From Ptiloglossa arizonensis (Eukaryota > Arthropoda > Insecta > Hymenoptera > Colletidae), in assembly GCF_051014685.1 (NCBI RefSeq), contig NC_135051.1, positions 17,193,557 to 17,257,556 on the forward strand: DNA of 64,000 bases, in the 5' to 3' direction. The position numbers were made by a program, and so were the translations under genes. Shown here piece after piece: positions 44,147-55,098 of the stretch. Within the stretch, counting starts at the first letter, position 1. Each line of letters starts with the position of its first letter. The notes below the pieces were generated by a model. The model saw only the letters and a program-made list of their open reading frames with translations. It made no database searches and was not told the origin of the DNA.

Positions 44147-45031
44147 TTGTTACGCAAACAATCTCTGAATTGTAACCTTTTCATCCCTAACAGAGAACCG
44201 TCCACTAAATTCCTCCCCTGACTCTATACCTACATCTTGAATATTTCGATTTATTTTTCACGCGTATTAAAATATCAAATATCATTCAATGTCGGTTATT
44301 ATCAATTTCGGTGTACCTTTGCTGTCGCGAAATCGGTGTGAAAATATTCTACCGTAAATTCCAGTTTAAAGTCGCTTGTTCCGCGTAACGCGCGGTTACC
44401 CCGATATCGCGCGAGTAATTGTCCCCGGTAATAGTTCCAAGGAGTCGAGTGAGGTGTTTCGTTCGATCGTTCGGTTTCCGTCTGAATGTGAAACGAATCG
44501 TTTTGCATTTCCATCGGGCGGCATCGCGACGTTTAAAACAGTCGAAGGTGACGAGGAGAGATCCTTTCGTTCGTTTGGGGGGGGCGCCTTAAACAATCTT
44601 GTCCCCCAGCCGCGGTGGGGCGCGGCGAGGAGGCGTCAAACGACGGGAATAAATTCGGGTGGCTGCGTTTAAGGAGCGATCGGCTGCTATACAGCGGATC
44701 ACCTCGTCCATAAACATTAGATAACGGAAATACGGAAAAGGAACGAGGGGGAAAAGCGAAGGAGCCGAGCAGATAAAGAAGACCGAGCGCGCCCGCGCTG
44801 CAAAGGAAAGGAATCCGTAATAGGCGCGTCCGCGAGAAATATCGACGAGGGGCGGAATTCCGGAGATCTTATCGCTCCTTAACCTTTGCCCCTTACTTAC
44901 TTTCGTCCGGGTGTAGGAGAAGGAACGGAAGAGAGGCTTCACGATGTTATCGCGGCCCTCCGAGAATCCGGCTTAATCCGCGAATCGCTTGTTAGGACTA
45001 CAAAAACCACCGGCCAACGCCGTGGTTCGAC
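44147..45031. other. GC-rich block with a possible minus-strand intron (about 44802-44901)
   Basis: On the minus strand GTAAGTAAGG (from 44901) follows CACCCGGACGAAA, and TTCCTTTCCTTTGCAG ends about 100 nt later near 44802, a good donor-acceptor pair of typical insect intron size. All three downstream frames run for 26-90 codons, but no frame joins across with an ATG. Overlapping open frames on both strands reflect high GC. A minus-strand gene here is possible but unproved. Confidence 0.2.
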
Positions 45032-45074
45032 GCAACAGGGAGGCGTATACAACTTTCACTTCGATTGTGCAAGA
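45032..45074. repeat. 43-bp exact duplicate, copy 2 (partner 44104-44146)
   Basis: See copy 1. It lies 928 bp downstream. Confidence 0.95.
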
Positions 45075-45241
45075 GATAAGCCGCGAAATAATGCAAGATA
45101 TAATTAAGCGATAACATTCGACGGCTCGATATCACGTCTTCCGGAAAGTATCGTACGCCTGGTTCCCGCCGATACACTCTGGGTTAGGTTTTTCGAAGAA
45201 TTGGAAACGAGGATACTTGGTGTAGCGAAGTGTGGACCATT

Positions 45242-45960
45242 TTTTGGGACTTTTTTTTTTTTAAGGAATTTATGCGACGTGGGGAATGGGAAGTTTTTGC
45301 GATTGTTAGTGACAGTTGTGAGAACGGTGCGGGAATTTTTTTTGGAAAATTCTAGTTGATGATAAAGAGATTATTATATGTAGAAAAATGGGATCGAGAC
45401 ACCCTCGTGTCTTGGGATTGAAATGTTTGGCATTCTTGGGACTTTTTTTGAGAGAAATTTATGCAACGTGGGGAATGGGAAGTTTTTGCCATTGTTAGTG
45501 ACAGTTGTAAGAATGGTGCGGGAATTTTTTTTGAAAAATTCTAGTTGATGATCGAGAGATTATTATATGTAAAAAAATGGGATTGAGACGCGAGGGTGTC
45601 TCGAGTGCAAAGTATGGGGCATTTTCGGGACTTTTCTTTTGAGAAATTTATGCGACGTGGGGAACGGAAATTTTTTGCGATTGTTAATGGCAGTTGTAAG
45701 AACAGTATGTGTATTTTTTTGGAAAATTCTAGTTAATGATAAAGAGATTATTATATGTAGAAAAATGGGATCGAGACACCTTCGTGTCTTGGGGTTGAAA
45801 TATTGGGCATTCTTGGGACTGTTTTTTTCTAGAGAAATTTACACGACGTGTAGAACGGAAATTATTTGCAACAGTTTGTGACAATTATGAAGATTGTACG
45901 TAAATTATTTTGAAGAATTCAGTTCAGTAATAAAAAAGTTATTAAAATGTCGGAAATAGT
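45242..45960. repeat. Four-copy tandem array, 188- to 192-bp unit
   Basis: GGACTTTTTTT-type starts lie at 45247, 45439, 45628 and 45816. Each unit has GAGAAATTTATGCGACGTGG, CAGTTGTAAGAA and TTATTATATGTAGAAAAATG. The first and third carry GAGACACCCTCGTGTCTT-type hairpins; the second carries the same hairpin inverted. The fourth, most diverged, unit runs into the start codon of the gene at 45947. Confidence 0.93.
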
Positions 45961-46292
45961 GGATACGATTACGCCTCAGCCAGTAATTGGAAAGGAAGAA
46001 TACAAATTGGTTAATATTATAAAATTGTCGGTAAGTATAGATATTGTTGAATTCTTTTTTTTTATTCGAATCACGTAAACCTTTTATTTCTTCTACATAG
46101 AAGAGTAGAATTCAAGCAATTCAAGTAGAAAATATTGACAAAATGGCAGCACTTCGAAAGTGTGAAATAGATTGTTTTGCAAGTAATCAAAAAAATCGTG
46201 TCTTTCTTATTCATTCTAAGAAAAAATTTTGCAATACATTAAACAAGAAATCTACTACGAACAAATTACTTCAACATCTCCATTTTAAATAA
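45947..46292 (+). CDS. Small two-exon protein-coding candidate (91 aa), unrecognised
   Basis: Exon 1 (45947-46030, 28 codons) starts at ATG in an ATTAAAATGTC context. The intron is 46031-46100 (70 nt), with a perfect donor GTAAGT and a pyrimidine-rich TTATTTCTTCTACATAG acceptor. Exon 2 (46101-46292) continues in phase 0 for 63 codons to TAA. The start reads MSEIVDTITPQPVIGKEEYK and exon 2 includes IQAIQVENIDKMAALRKCEI; the C-terminus is lysine-rich. There is no signal peptide or known domain, and the KSRIQAIQVENIDKMAALRK stretch could be helical. AATAAA overlaps the stop and recurs at 46365. The first ten codons align with the terminal tandem unit, whose other copies read ATGTAG at the same point. 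Either the array grew from this gene's 5' end or the ORF arose at the array edge. Confidence 0.42.
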
Positions 46293-46364
46293 AACAAAAA
46301 ATTGTTGCTTCTAAAGGTCGTATAGCTTCGATATCTAATCATGGAAAATTATCTCCACAGCAGC

Positions 46365-46370
46365 AATAAA
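46365..46370 (+). terminator. Poly(A) signal AATAAA for the 45947-46292 candidate
   Basis: Canonical hexamer 73 bp past the stop codon; another AATAAA overlaps the stop at 46288-46293. In AT-rich DNA the hexamer is common, so this is supportive only. Confidence 0.35.
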
Positions 46371-47050
46371 TTTTGATACTTTCCTAAAAGACACTTTTCC
46401 TTCCAAGTTAAATTTATACTCGAAGTATCCAAGAATCGTCTATCTCTAACTAAATAACACCGACACGAGTATCGTCTCGTCTCACACGTTCACGTGAAAA
46501 CCCCAACCACGCTTCGACCAAAGTCTACAATTTTATCTTCGTCCACGTTTAACAAACTTTTCAATTTCCTTACCGTTTCTCAAACACCGATGAAAAGCCA
46601 GAACCATAAATCTTGGCGTTTTCGCCAACTCGGGGAACTCAAACGCTCGTTGTGAAGCACCACTGCGTACTGCCGAAAAGATTAGGAAAATCACGACCCC
46701 TACTTAGCCGTCAGCAAGAAAGTTGGATAGCCTAGGAGGGCGCGCGGGTAAATAACAAGCAAGAAGAGATATAGTTGCACGTTGAAGGCCGTAATTAAAA
46801 TCGGCTGGTATTTACTCGTGGGTAATGAAGGGGAGAATACACAGTTTGTCTCCGTAGCTACCCACTGGCTCACGATTTGCTCATAGGTAGACGCAACGGG
46901 GCTGTAGAATGCGAACAACGCGCTACCGGTAGTCGCCATTCGGCTATCGTCCGGCAAACCCTGGAAATTCAATTTCAAGTTGCACGATGAAGCACCGAAA
47001 TTGTACTCGGCACGATACCTCGAGTCTTCGATGCGTTAATTATATTCTTT
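46371..47050. other. Unique block with a 92-codon minus frame
   Basis: The minus frame 46700-46978 begins after TTGAATTTCCAG-like sequence and is GC-balanced, ending in a hydrophobic stretch (VQLYLFLLVIYPRALLGY). No family recognised; weak candidate at best. Confidence 0.2.
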
Positions 47051-47059
47051 TATTCTTAC

Positions 47060-47990
47060 GGTCTCCAGAATTCAATTCTCCTTCAATTGCATCACGGCTC
47101 GAAAGTTGTGATGCATCTTTCGAAATTTTCGAACAGTGTCGTACACGTGTTACATAAATTCTTCTTCAATTGCATCACAGTTCGAAAGTTCTGGTGCATC
47201 TTCGGAAATTTTTCAACAGAGTACACGTGTTGTTACATCCGATCTCGAGAACACACTTGGTTCTAATTACCCCAGGGTTCAACGTTTGGCCCGACACTTT
47301 CTTCCATTATGTATCGTAAACACGTTACATCCGATCTTGAGAACACACTTGGTTCTAATTACGCCAATTGCTACATTTTTTCTCCATTATGTTACGAACC
47401 CAATCTACGAAAAGTTCCGAGGTATTTCCAGAAATTCTCCAACACAGTATCCTAAACACGTTACATCCGATCTTGAGAACACACTTGGTTCTAATTACGC
47501 CAATTGCTACATTTTTTCTCCACTTTGTTACGAACCCGATCCCCGAAAAGTAGTCGTGTATTTTTCCAAATTCTCCGAACAGAGTTTCGCGCACGTGTTG
47601 CGTCTGGTCTTGAGAACACACTTGGCTCTAATTACGTTCAATTGCACCGCGGTTCAAAAGTCCTGGCGCGTCTCTAGAAATTCTTGAACAGAGTGGCATA
47701 CGGATGTTGTTACGTCCGATCTTGAGAACACACTCGGCTCTAATTACGCCAGGGTTCAACGTTTGTCACGACACTTTCTTCCACTATGTTGCGAACCCAA
47801 TCTACGAAAAATTCCGAGGTATATACAGAAATTCTTCAACACAGTGTCGTGAACACGTTACATCCGATCTTGAGAACACACTTGGCTGTAATTACGCCAA
47901 AATTCCCCTTTGGGTTACAAACCCAATCAACAAAAAGTTCTCGTGCAACAATCATCGAACAAAGTTCACGCAACATTTCAATCTACTACT
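47060..47990. repeat. Tandem array of about eight units, 93- to 148-bp spacing
   Basis: GATCTTGAGAACACACTTGG (or close variants) occurs at 47241, 47334, 47469, 47606, 47718 and 47866. Two partial units with GAAAGTT(G/C)TG(A/G)TGCATCTT precede. Units carry GTTACGAACCCAATC and CCAGAAATTC phrases. Long plus frames across it (up to 183 codons) follow from the repeat and are not taken as protein. Confidence 0.92.
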
Positions 47991-49017
47991 TGGACTCCAT
48001 CAACGAACCACAAACAACGAATCTCTATCATCAACAATCATTTTTCTCGCATCGTTGTCGAAAGAAAAATACATCTACGCTGAGATCGAAGCGTGAAATC
48101 AAATTGATTCAACTTTATCGTTTATTATTCAACCGAGGAGCGTACACGTTCTCTTAATAAGGCACCCAGAGGTCACGTGGCCGATTTTGCTCCCCCCTGT
48201 TCGATCCAGCGTTCCGTCGGGCATATTTGTACGCTCATTATCGAGTGTCACGTTTGTCCCCTCGGTTGCAGGAATTTCCTTCGAGATTTTCATACGATTG
48301 TCCTATTGAAAGCTGTACAGGGGGAGATCAGAGACGGAAGATTTATCGAGCCGCTTACGCTTGCGAGACGCCGCCCTTTTCGAAACGGGGAGGGGACCGA
48401 TCGAGGGCAAAAATAACACCGGCCCTTTCGTACGGTATCAATTTCGCCCTGCCGCGATAAGGGATTGGGTGGATCGCGCTTATTTCGTCTACCACGGTAA
48501 ATCGTGCGCGTGCGTGCCGCTGGAGCGTACACGACGTTCGTGCACGCACGCATGAACGTTCGGGACGGACCGGACCGGAAATGAATGCTGCAATTAGGAT
48601 TCGAAGGAATTACGTCCCGAGAAATTGTAATGGTGGCCGACGCGCACGTGAATGCGGCTGTTAATTTATAATTATCCCGCTACCCGTTACGGGGGAACGT
48701 TTCTAACGATCGAAAGATTCGTATCTAGTATTCTTAACGTGTCGGAGTACGGAGATGAGAAAAAGGAATTGGCCCACCGGAAGTTATCGGGTGTGGTATC
48801 GGACGAGATTCGGTCCTTCGTCGAAGGACTCGATCCTGCCAGCGAGCGAAAGTTAATCGACAGTGTTCACATTCCATTTACTCGTGGTACCACATTCCCC
48901 TTGACCCGACAACGATATCCCTTTCTCTGTACGATATTGTTACTTTTCTTCGGAATTTCGTGGAAGTATGGTTTTTCGATGAGCAGATCCAGGTACTGGT
49001 GACGACATTTATTGAAA
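47991..49017. other. Unique block, GC-rich at 48130-48900
   Basis: Short open frames on both strands overlap throughout; no motif, no paired splice sites. The 116-codon plus frame 48652-49002 has no recognisable domain. Confidence 0.4.
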
Positions 49018-49560
49018 CGTAGGGAAATTTTAAGACGAATGTCTTTTTATGTGATAAGTTAGTGGTTTAGTTTTTTAGATAATAGTAGTAGGTGACTATT
49101 GTGTGTTAATGTTCTTGATGGTGTTACAATTGTGTATGTTGGGTGAAACAATAGCTAAAGTGATGAAATTGATTACTCAATGAACGATGAATTAATTATT
49201 CTATAGTATACTTGTGACGTATGGAAATCTTAAGATGAATGTTCTTTTTAAGTGATAAGGTACTGATTTAGTTTTTTAGATAATAGTGCAAGTGACTATT
49301 GTGTGCTAATTTTCTTGATGGTGTTACAATTGTGTATATTGGGTGAAACAATAGCTAAAATGATGAAATTGATTGTGACGTATGGAAATCTTAAGATGAA
49401 TGTCTTTTTTTTATAATAAGTTACTGGTTTAGTATTTTAGATAATAGTAGTAGGTGAGAAGTGAGAAAACTTTGAAAGAATATCTTCTCAATAATCAGAT
49501 TCAGATCTATACAGAGAATCTTCAGGTGAGTGTGATTTCAGGCAATGTTTAAACGAGTGA
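49018..49560. repeat. Three-copy tandem array, 161- to 199-bp spacing, plus fragments
   Basis: GTATGGAAATCTTAAGATGA-type starts lie at about 49019, 49218 and 49379. Copies share GGTTTAGTTTTTTAGATAAT, GATGGTGTTACAATTGTGTA and GGGTGAAACAATAGCTAAA. A further TTTTAGATAATAGTAG fragment occurs near 49568. Confidence 0.88.
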
Positions 49561-49574
49561 GTTTTCTTTTAGAT

Positions 49575-51560
49575 AATAGTAGAAAATTATGATCGTTTTC
49601 AATATCTCGGTGTGATAAAATAAAAATATTTCTAGTTTTAATTCTCGAAGATTTTATTTAGAGAGTACTTGACTTTTTTGCGAATTCTTTACTAATTTTT
49701 TTTTTTAAGAATTCTATTCTCAATATTAAAGAGATACACTGACCTTGTACGACCTTGAACGTTTATTCCTCATCTTTTATCCAACAAAAGAAGTTGCAAA
49801 ATATAGCATTTCCTTTTGAAAGATCCAATATCTCTCGAGAACTTCTGAACAACTTAACACTTTATTTCGAACAGTTATAAAAATAGAAGAAAAAAACATT
49901 CTCCCCCACTTTTTGACGAAATCTGTAATTCAGATTATTTTAAAACACCCTACGTATCTTATCTCCGAATATCTCGTAACGTTCGGTCCCCATTTCGTTC
50001 CCTTTTCTTTAATATCCGGTTACCATCGGTATTTAGTGCCGAACGAGAGGACCCGGGAACGTCTGCCATTTTCTTATATTATAGGGCCGGTGGAGTACCA
50101 ACGGGGGGGTAGTCTTTAATGCAAATTGGCTTAAAGAGTTCACCGCAATTGGTTAGCTTGGATGAGGGATGCGAAATAATTAAAGTGTACGTTGCTCGTA
50201 CATTTTGCACTTTTAATTCTTGGTACACGTCTCGCAGCACATTTGCATCTGTTAAAAAGTCGAGCACGCTTTTTTTCCTCGTGTCTAGCAAGCGCGCAGT
50301 TGTAATTTTTAAAAACGTACAGTATCACGTTCCCGTAATTTCACGTGGAGCAAAGTTTACGAAAAGGTCGGTCCTTGCGATATTCCGTCTAACTTCCCTC
50401 GGTAGCCGTTTCCTGTTTTATTTTATTCCATATTCGTGACAGAATTCATATTTCGCACAGCGACGAACAGAAGTTTTTCTTTCGACAAATATTATTTTAT
50501 TTTACATATTACGATTCACCCTTTCTTTGGTTAGGGTTATTTATGAAAATTAATAATCGAGTCGTTTTATCTCTATTCACCCTAAATATTACTGCACTTG
50601 TTAACATTGTTATCGATTGCACCAAGTTTCTCGTTAATGGTATTTGTGATGATAAATCGTATAATATTTATAGCATTTACAATAATAATCGTTACTACTA
50701 TTTTTATTACTCAGATTCACGGTGATACATGCTCGCTACAGTCATTGACTGCTGTCGAATTCAGAGGTCGAGTCATTGACTGAGACAATAAAAAAAGGGA
50801 AGAGTTCCCCTCGTAAAGGTCATTGGCGAAGGGTAGAGTCGATTCTTTTCTCCACTCCACCATAGGCAATATCAGCTGAACGAACTGTTGCGCATCCATA
50901 GACGCGCAAGTGAATGGCGCCTAGACCCTCCAATTGGAGGAACCTTTTCAGGAAGAATTTGTAATTTAAAGTATCGAGAAACATTATAATTATCACTCGT
51001 TTCCTTATTATCGCTTTCATTAATTTACCTCGTTGTTCTGTGGAAGAAACGAAGATCTTCCCTCTGTGAATTGAAGAATTTACTCTAACAATTGTTCTTA
51101 CAATTATCGTTTTATCGTTTATTTATTTCACTTAATATACAATTTATTATCAAGAGCAAATAATTTTGATGGAAAACAGTTTATTAAAGTGTTGGTTATC
51201 GAGCTATTTTATCGCGAAAATGTTCAACTGAGGGTCTCGTCTAAGGATAACCTAAAGCCATTATTTCACCTGAGCGACGTGACCGAAATCCAATCAAGAA
51301 AATAATTATGAGAGAGACTACCACGATTCTTGAGTAACTGATTGTTTGTCTGAAGACTATCCACGTAATTGTCATGTGATAATCTTTGTTTCTTTTTTGG
51401 ATTAGAAGTATGACGTTTAAGTGGAAAAACGACATAAATGTTCAACGTGAAGGTGACTATCGTGTCCTAATTTTCTTAATTGCGATACCATCGCGTGTAC
51501 TCGGTGAAATAATGATTTAAAGGTTCGACATGCAGATAACTGTCGAGTAATTATTTTTTA
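49575..51560. other. Unique, mostly AT-rich sequence
   Basis: A GC-richer patch at 49960-50120 and open frames on both strands at 50079-50439 show no domain. No repeats of note. Confidence 0.4.
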
Positions 51561-51720
51561 ATCGTGTCACGGTTGTCTATTAAGTGGAGAAGTGGCTTTA
51601 GTCGTGTCACAGTTGTCTATTAAGTGGAGAAGTGGCTTTAATCGTGTCACAGTTGTCTATTAAGTAGAAAAGTGGCTTTAATCGTGCCACAGTTGTCTAT
51701 TAAGTGGAGAAGTGGCTTAA
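51561..51720. repeat. 40-bp tandem repeat, four copies
   Basis: ATCGTGTCACAGTTGTCTAT plus TAAGTGGAGAAGTGGCTTTA repeats exactly every 40 bp at 51561, 51601, 51641 and 51681 with single substitutions. Confidence 0.97.
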
Positions 51721-52411
51721 AGATTCGACGTGCAGATGACTGTCGAATGATAATTTCCTCTATCACTTCTATCAGGTGAAACAAGGGTTTAAGAGTTCGA
51801 AGTGAAGATCGTGTGATCAGTAGGTGGAACAACGGCTTAAAAGTTCAACGTACAGATTCACTGATCATTTTCTCCATCATTTTCCTTAAGAAGAACAACA
51901 ACGAGGCAACTCTTCAAATACTAATTTTCTTCACCACTTCTATCAAGTGGAACAATAGCTTAAACTTTCGACCTGCAGAGTATTAATTTTCTCGATCGTA
52001 TCACAATCGTTTCTACTAAGTGAAACAACGACTTAAGCCTTCTCCCTGCAACAATGGTCGAGCAATAATTATTTCGGTCGCCTCTATCAAGTGGAAGAAC
52101 GGCTTAAGACAATGTCTTAAAAGTTCAATATACAGATAACTATTCACTGATCGTTTTCTCCATTACTTTCCTTAAATAGAACAACAACATGAAGATGAGA
52201 CGTGGAGACAACTCATCGAATAATAATTTTCTTCACCACTTCTATCAAGTGGAACAATAGCTTAAAGTTTCCACTTGCAGAGTATTAATTTACTCGATCG
52301 TATCACAATCGTCTCTACTAAGTGGAACAACGACTTAAGCCTTCTCCGTGCAACAATGGTCGAGCAATAATTATTTCAATCGCTTCGATCAAGTGGAAGA
52401 ACGGCTTAAGA
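51721..52411. repeat. Higher-order tandem duplication, 280-bp unit
   Basis: CTTAAAAGTTCAA starts units at 51836 and 52116. Within them the shorter phrase AAGTGGAACAA(C/T)(G/A)GCTTAA, related to the neighbouring 40-bp repeat, recurs every 50-100 bp. The larger unit is therefore built from the smaller. Confidence 0.9.
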
Positions 52412-53529
52412 CGCAAACGAGTCTCGGTTCGAAGAACCAAGAAACGCTCGGTAGTTCGAGCTGCGAATACGTGTAGACTCGGCGCGTATTCGCGTCGCGG
52501 AGCGTGGACACGCGTGTGCGTGCGCAGACCGAGACGGAATTCCAGCAACCGCGGCCAAATTCGACGGTTTTAACGAAGAGCCGAAATTGGCTCGTAAGAA
52601 GACAATTGGACATCGGCCATTCCGTTGAGCGACAGCGCAGATGCGACAAAAAGACGCTCGGTTACGCCCTGCGTACGTCACTTCGAGAATAATAGTTTCC
52701 CGCGGCTCTCCTCTTTCCCCATCTCGGAACACGACAGCCACTATCCACTCGTCGCGCGAGTACTCTTCTAGGAAATTCAGCCGGCCGAGAAACTGGCACA
52801 AGATTCGAAATAGACAGTTTATGACGTTGTTGTACCAACAATTGTTCGAGTTTCGTTGACTCTGTATCGTGAAATCGGTCGCCGTCGCGTCTACTTTCAT
52901 CGCGTGCTGGAATCTCGCTCTCCATATTCACGTTCTAATCCAATTTAGTCGCAGCGGAGCGGCGAGAATCCCTTTTTCGGAGATGTACGACGAATGTTAA
53001 TTACCGTTGAGGTACACGAGAACGCGAAACCCAGAGTGTCAAGCAGTGCTCGGACTGCTCGCATTGTGCAGACTCTTGCTTCCATTTCTCGAAAACGAGC
53101 TCGACACACACGAATTTAGCTTCTTTTGCCTCGCGGATAAAAAAGTGGACTACTTTTCGTTTGTACTTAATTTACTCCCTCGTGTTCAGAATGGTCGCTA
53201 TACGAGTACATCGAAGGGTTGATAACATCGTACGTAACACCAGACACGTAACATACGCGTCACAGTCTCATGATGCGTTCTATCGTGAACTAATTGTGAG
53301 TCTGAAAGCTCGTAATTAACTCGTATACTCTGCTCAGAGTTTACGAAGACCGAGTTTATAATAGGAATTTAATTCTAGAAAAATATTTAAATACGTGATA
53401 AGCTCCAATAGGACTGAGATCAATTAATACGCATTAGGAGTAGGTACGACTGTGTGTACAATCAAAGGAAACATTGTGTACGAATTTAGTTTTTCGAGTA
53501 TAGTGTTCAACTATATGCGAAGATTTTCC
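52412..53529. other. GC-rich unique block (52412-53060), then AT-rich
   Basis: A 164-codon minus frame (52406-52900) overlaps four other frames. No domain, no consistent splice sites. Likely a CpG-rich regulatory or untranslated region. Confidence 0.35.
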
Positions 53530-53910
53530 TAAAATGGAATTTCATTCACTGATAAAAAATACAATTTTTGCATTTGACTCTGTATCATTGTAAGAATATT
53601 ATCAATGATATTCTGAAGCTTTTCCATCCCAGAATCAAAGTTTGAAAGTTTTTCGAAAATAATTTATACAACATATACAAGTATGCAAAACTGCTCCGAA
53701 TATAGTCGCATTTATTCTCACTGCAAACGGTGAAATCTCACCAGTCAATCGATAATAATCTCTCGAGAATCCAATCAGAAAAATTGTCCAAAAAAAAATC
53801 AAATTTCATTCGTTAATAAAAATAGAAACTTTACATTTGTCTCTGCATCTCCTCGAGAATATTATCAATAACTTCCAGAAACTTTCCCATGAAAAACGAG
53901 CCCAAACACG
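53530..53910. repeat. Two diverged copies, about 265 bp apart
   Basis: AAATTTCATTC.(C/T)TAATAAAAA, TTTGTCTCTGCAT, GAATATTATCAAT and AAACTTTCCCAT phrases occur near 53535-53650 and 53800-53895. Confidence 0.7.
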
Positions 53911-54018
53911 ACCCACTTCGAACAATTCGTAATCACGGCCGATGAAAAATTTTTCAAAAACGAGCCACGTGACCCAGAAACAAAAACAGTTGGAACACGG
54001 TCGTGTTTGGGCTCGTTT
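53894..54018. repeat. 20-bp perfect inverted repeat
   Basis: AAACGAGCCCAAACACGACC (53894-53913) is the exact complement of the sequence at 53999-54018, with an 85-bp spacer that itself contains an AAAAATTTTT palindrome. It lies at the border between the AT-rich duplicate and the GC-rich block. Confidence 0.93.
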
Positions 54019-54953
54019 CAATCGGCAGGATCTCGCCGATCCGGTGGTAACGATCTCGCGAGGATACAAGAAACCTACAAAACTCGCTGTAGTCTCGATT
54101 TTTTCGTCGGTATCGTTTGAATCCGTTTCGAGCCGCACTCGTTGCAGCTACGATCGGAAATGTTCGGTCACGGTTATCGAATATCCTCCGACGAGGGAAT
54201 CGGTAGACGTGTTTCGTTTGTCCGTGCATCGTGAACACGCGTACACGGGGAATAAAATCACGTTGAAGCGTACGCGGCGAGCGGTGTTCGCGCGAGCGTT
54301 ATTCCCGTTTACCGTGTCGAAGAAGGCGAGCGTGAAATCGGCAAACAAGTTTTCCGGTTTTCGCGGGCGCGGTTAGCGGCGGGGTCTCGTTCGATGAACG
54401 TGCACGTCCGCCGCGGTGCTATCCGCTCGAGGATTCGCGCCGATGAAATTCCGGGCCGGGGCTATTATCGGGAAGCACTCGTTTTAAAATATACCCCCAG
54501 CGTGCGGCAATTTGCAATTCTGACGAGGAGCCGCGCGAGTTTGCAATTCGTTTGGAGAGGACGACTGGTGTAGGCGAGCGCGTTGCGCCGGACTCGGCCG
54601 AGCGTGCACCGACCGAGGCTCGCGTAAACACGCTTCGTGTCCCGATCCTGTGTGCAACGAACAACCGTACGGGACAACGTCCAAACGACTGTACGCATGC
54701 GCGAGGGCAACGTGACTTCGTGTCCCGCGGTGGTTCAACGTCGTTCTCCGCGGAACGTTACTTACGTTCGAGCGAATCGGCAAATTATCGAGTCGAAGGT
54801 CGATTTACATCGAAATGGCCCCCCGGGCTGTCTCGCTAAGGACCCAATTGCAACGTGTTCGATCTACGCCTCGTGAAAAATGTTTCGTGGATTGTCCAAT
54901 GGGAAAACTTCCTATCTGGAGACGTATTGTTAAAGAATCATTTTTTATAGAAG
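54019..54953. other. GC-rich unique block
   Basis: Five or more overlapping open frames, 66-144 codons, on both strands; no recognisable domain. CpG-rich (54260-54820), so possibly a promoter region. Confidence 0.4.
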
Positions 54954-54955
54954 TA

Positions 54956-55098
54956 TTGGGTTGTTCGAAAAGTCATTTCGTTTTTTTTTTTTTTTTTTTT
55001 TGGTGAAAATGAAACATGGTTTTTTCAGAGTGTATAAACATTTTGTTACATTATATGTTTCCTATTTTGGAAAATGAAGTGACTTTTCGAACAACTCA
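54956..55098 (+). mobile_element. Mariner-type MITE C (about 143 bp)
   Basis: It starts TTGGGTTGTTCGAAAAGTCA after TA at 54954, has a long T-run, then AGAGTGTATAAACATTTTGT and CCTATTTTGGAAAATGAAGT, and ends in CTTTTCGAACAACTCA. Left and right ends are complementary over about 25 bp; the outermost right bases have mutated. Confidence 0.86.

Noticed and set aside
47136..47687. 183-codon plus ORF, the longest in the window
   Set aside because: It lies wholly within a tandem array whose units vary in length; the frame is a by-product of the repeat.
39005..50535. TTAGG telomere-type motifs (near 39007, 45184, 50530)
   Set aside because: Only isolated single occurrences; no tandem TTAGG run.
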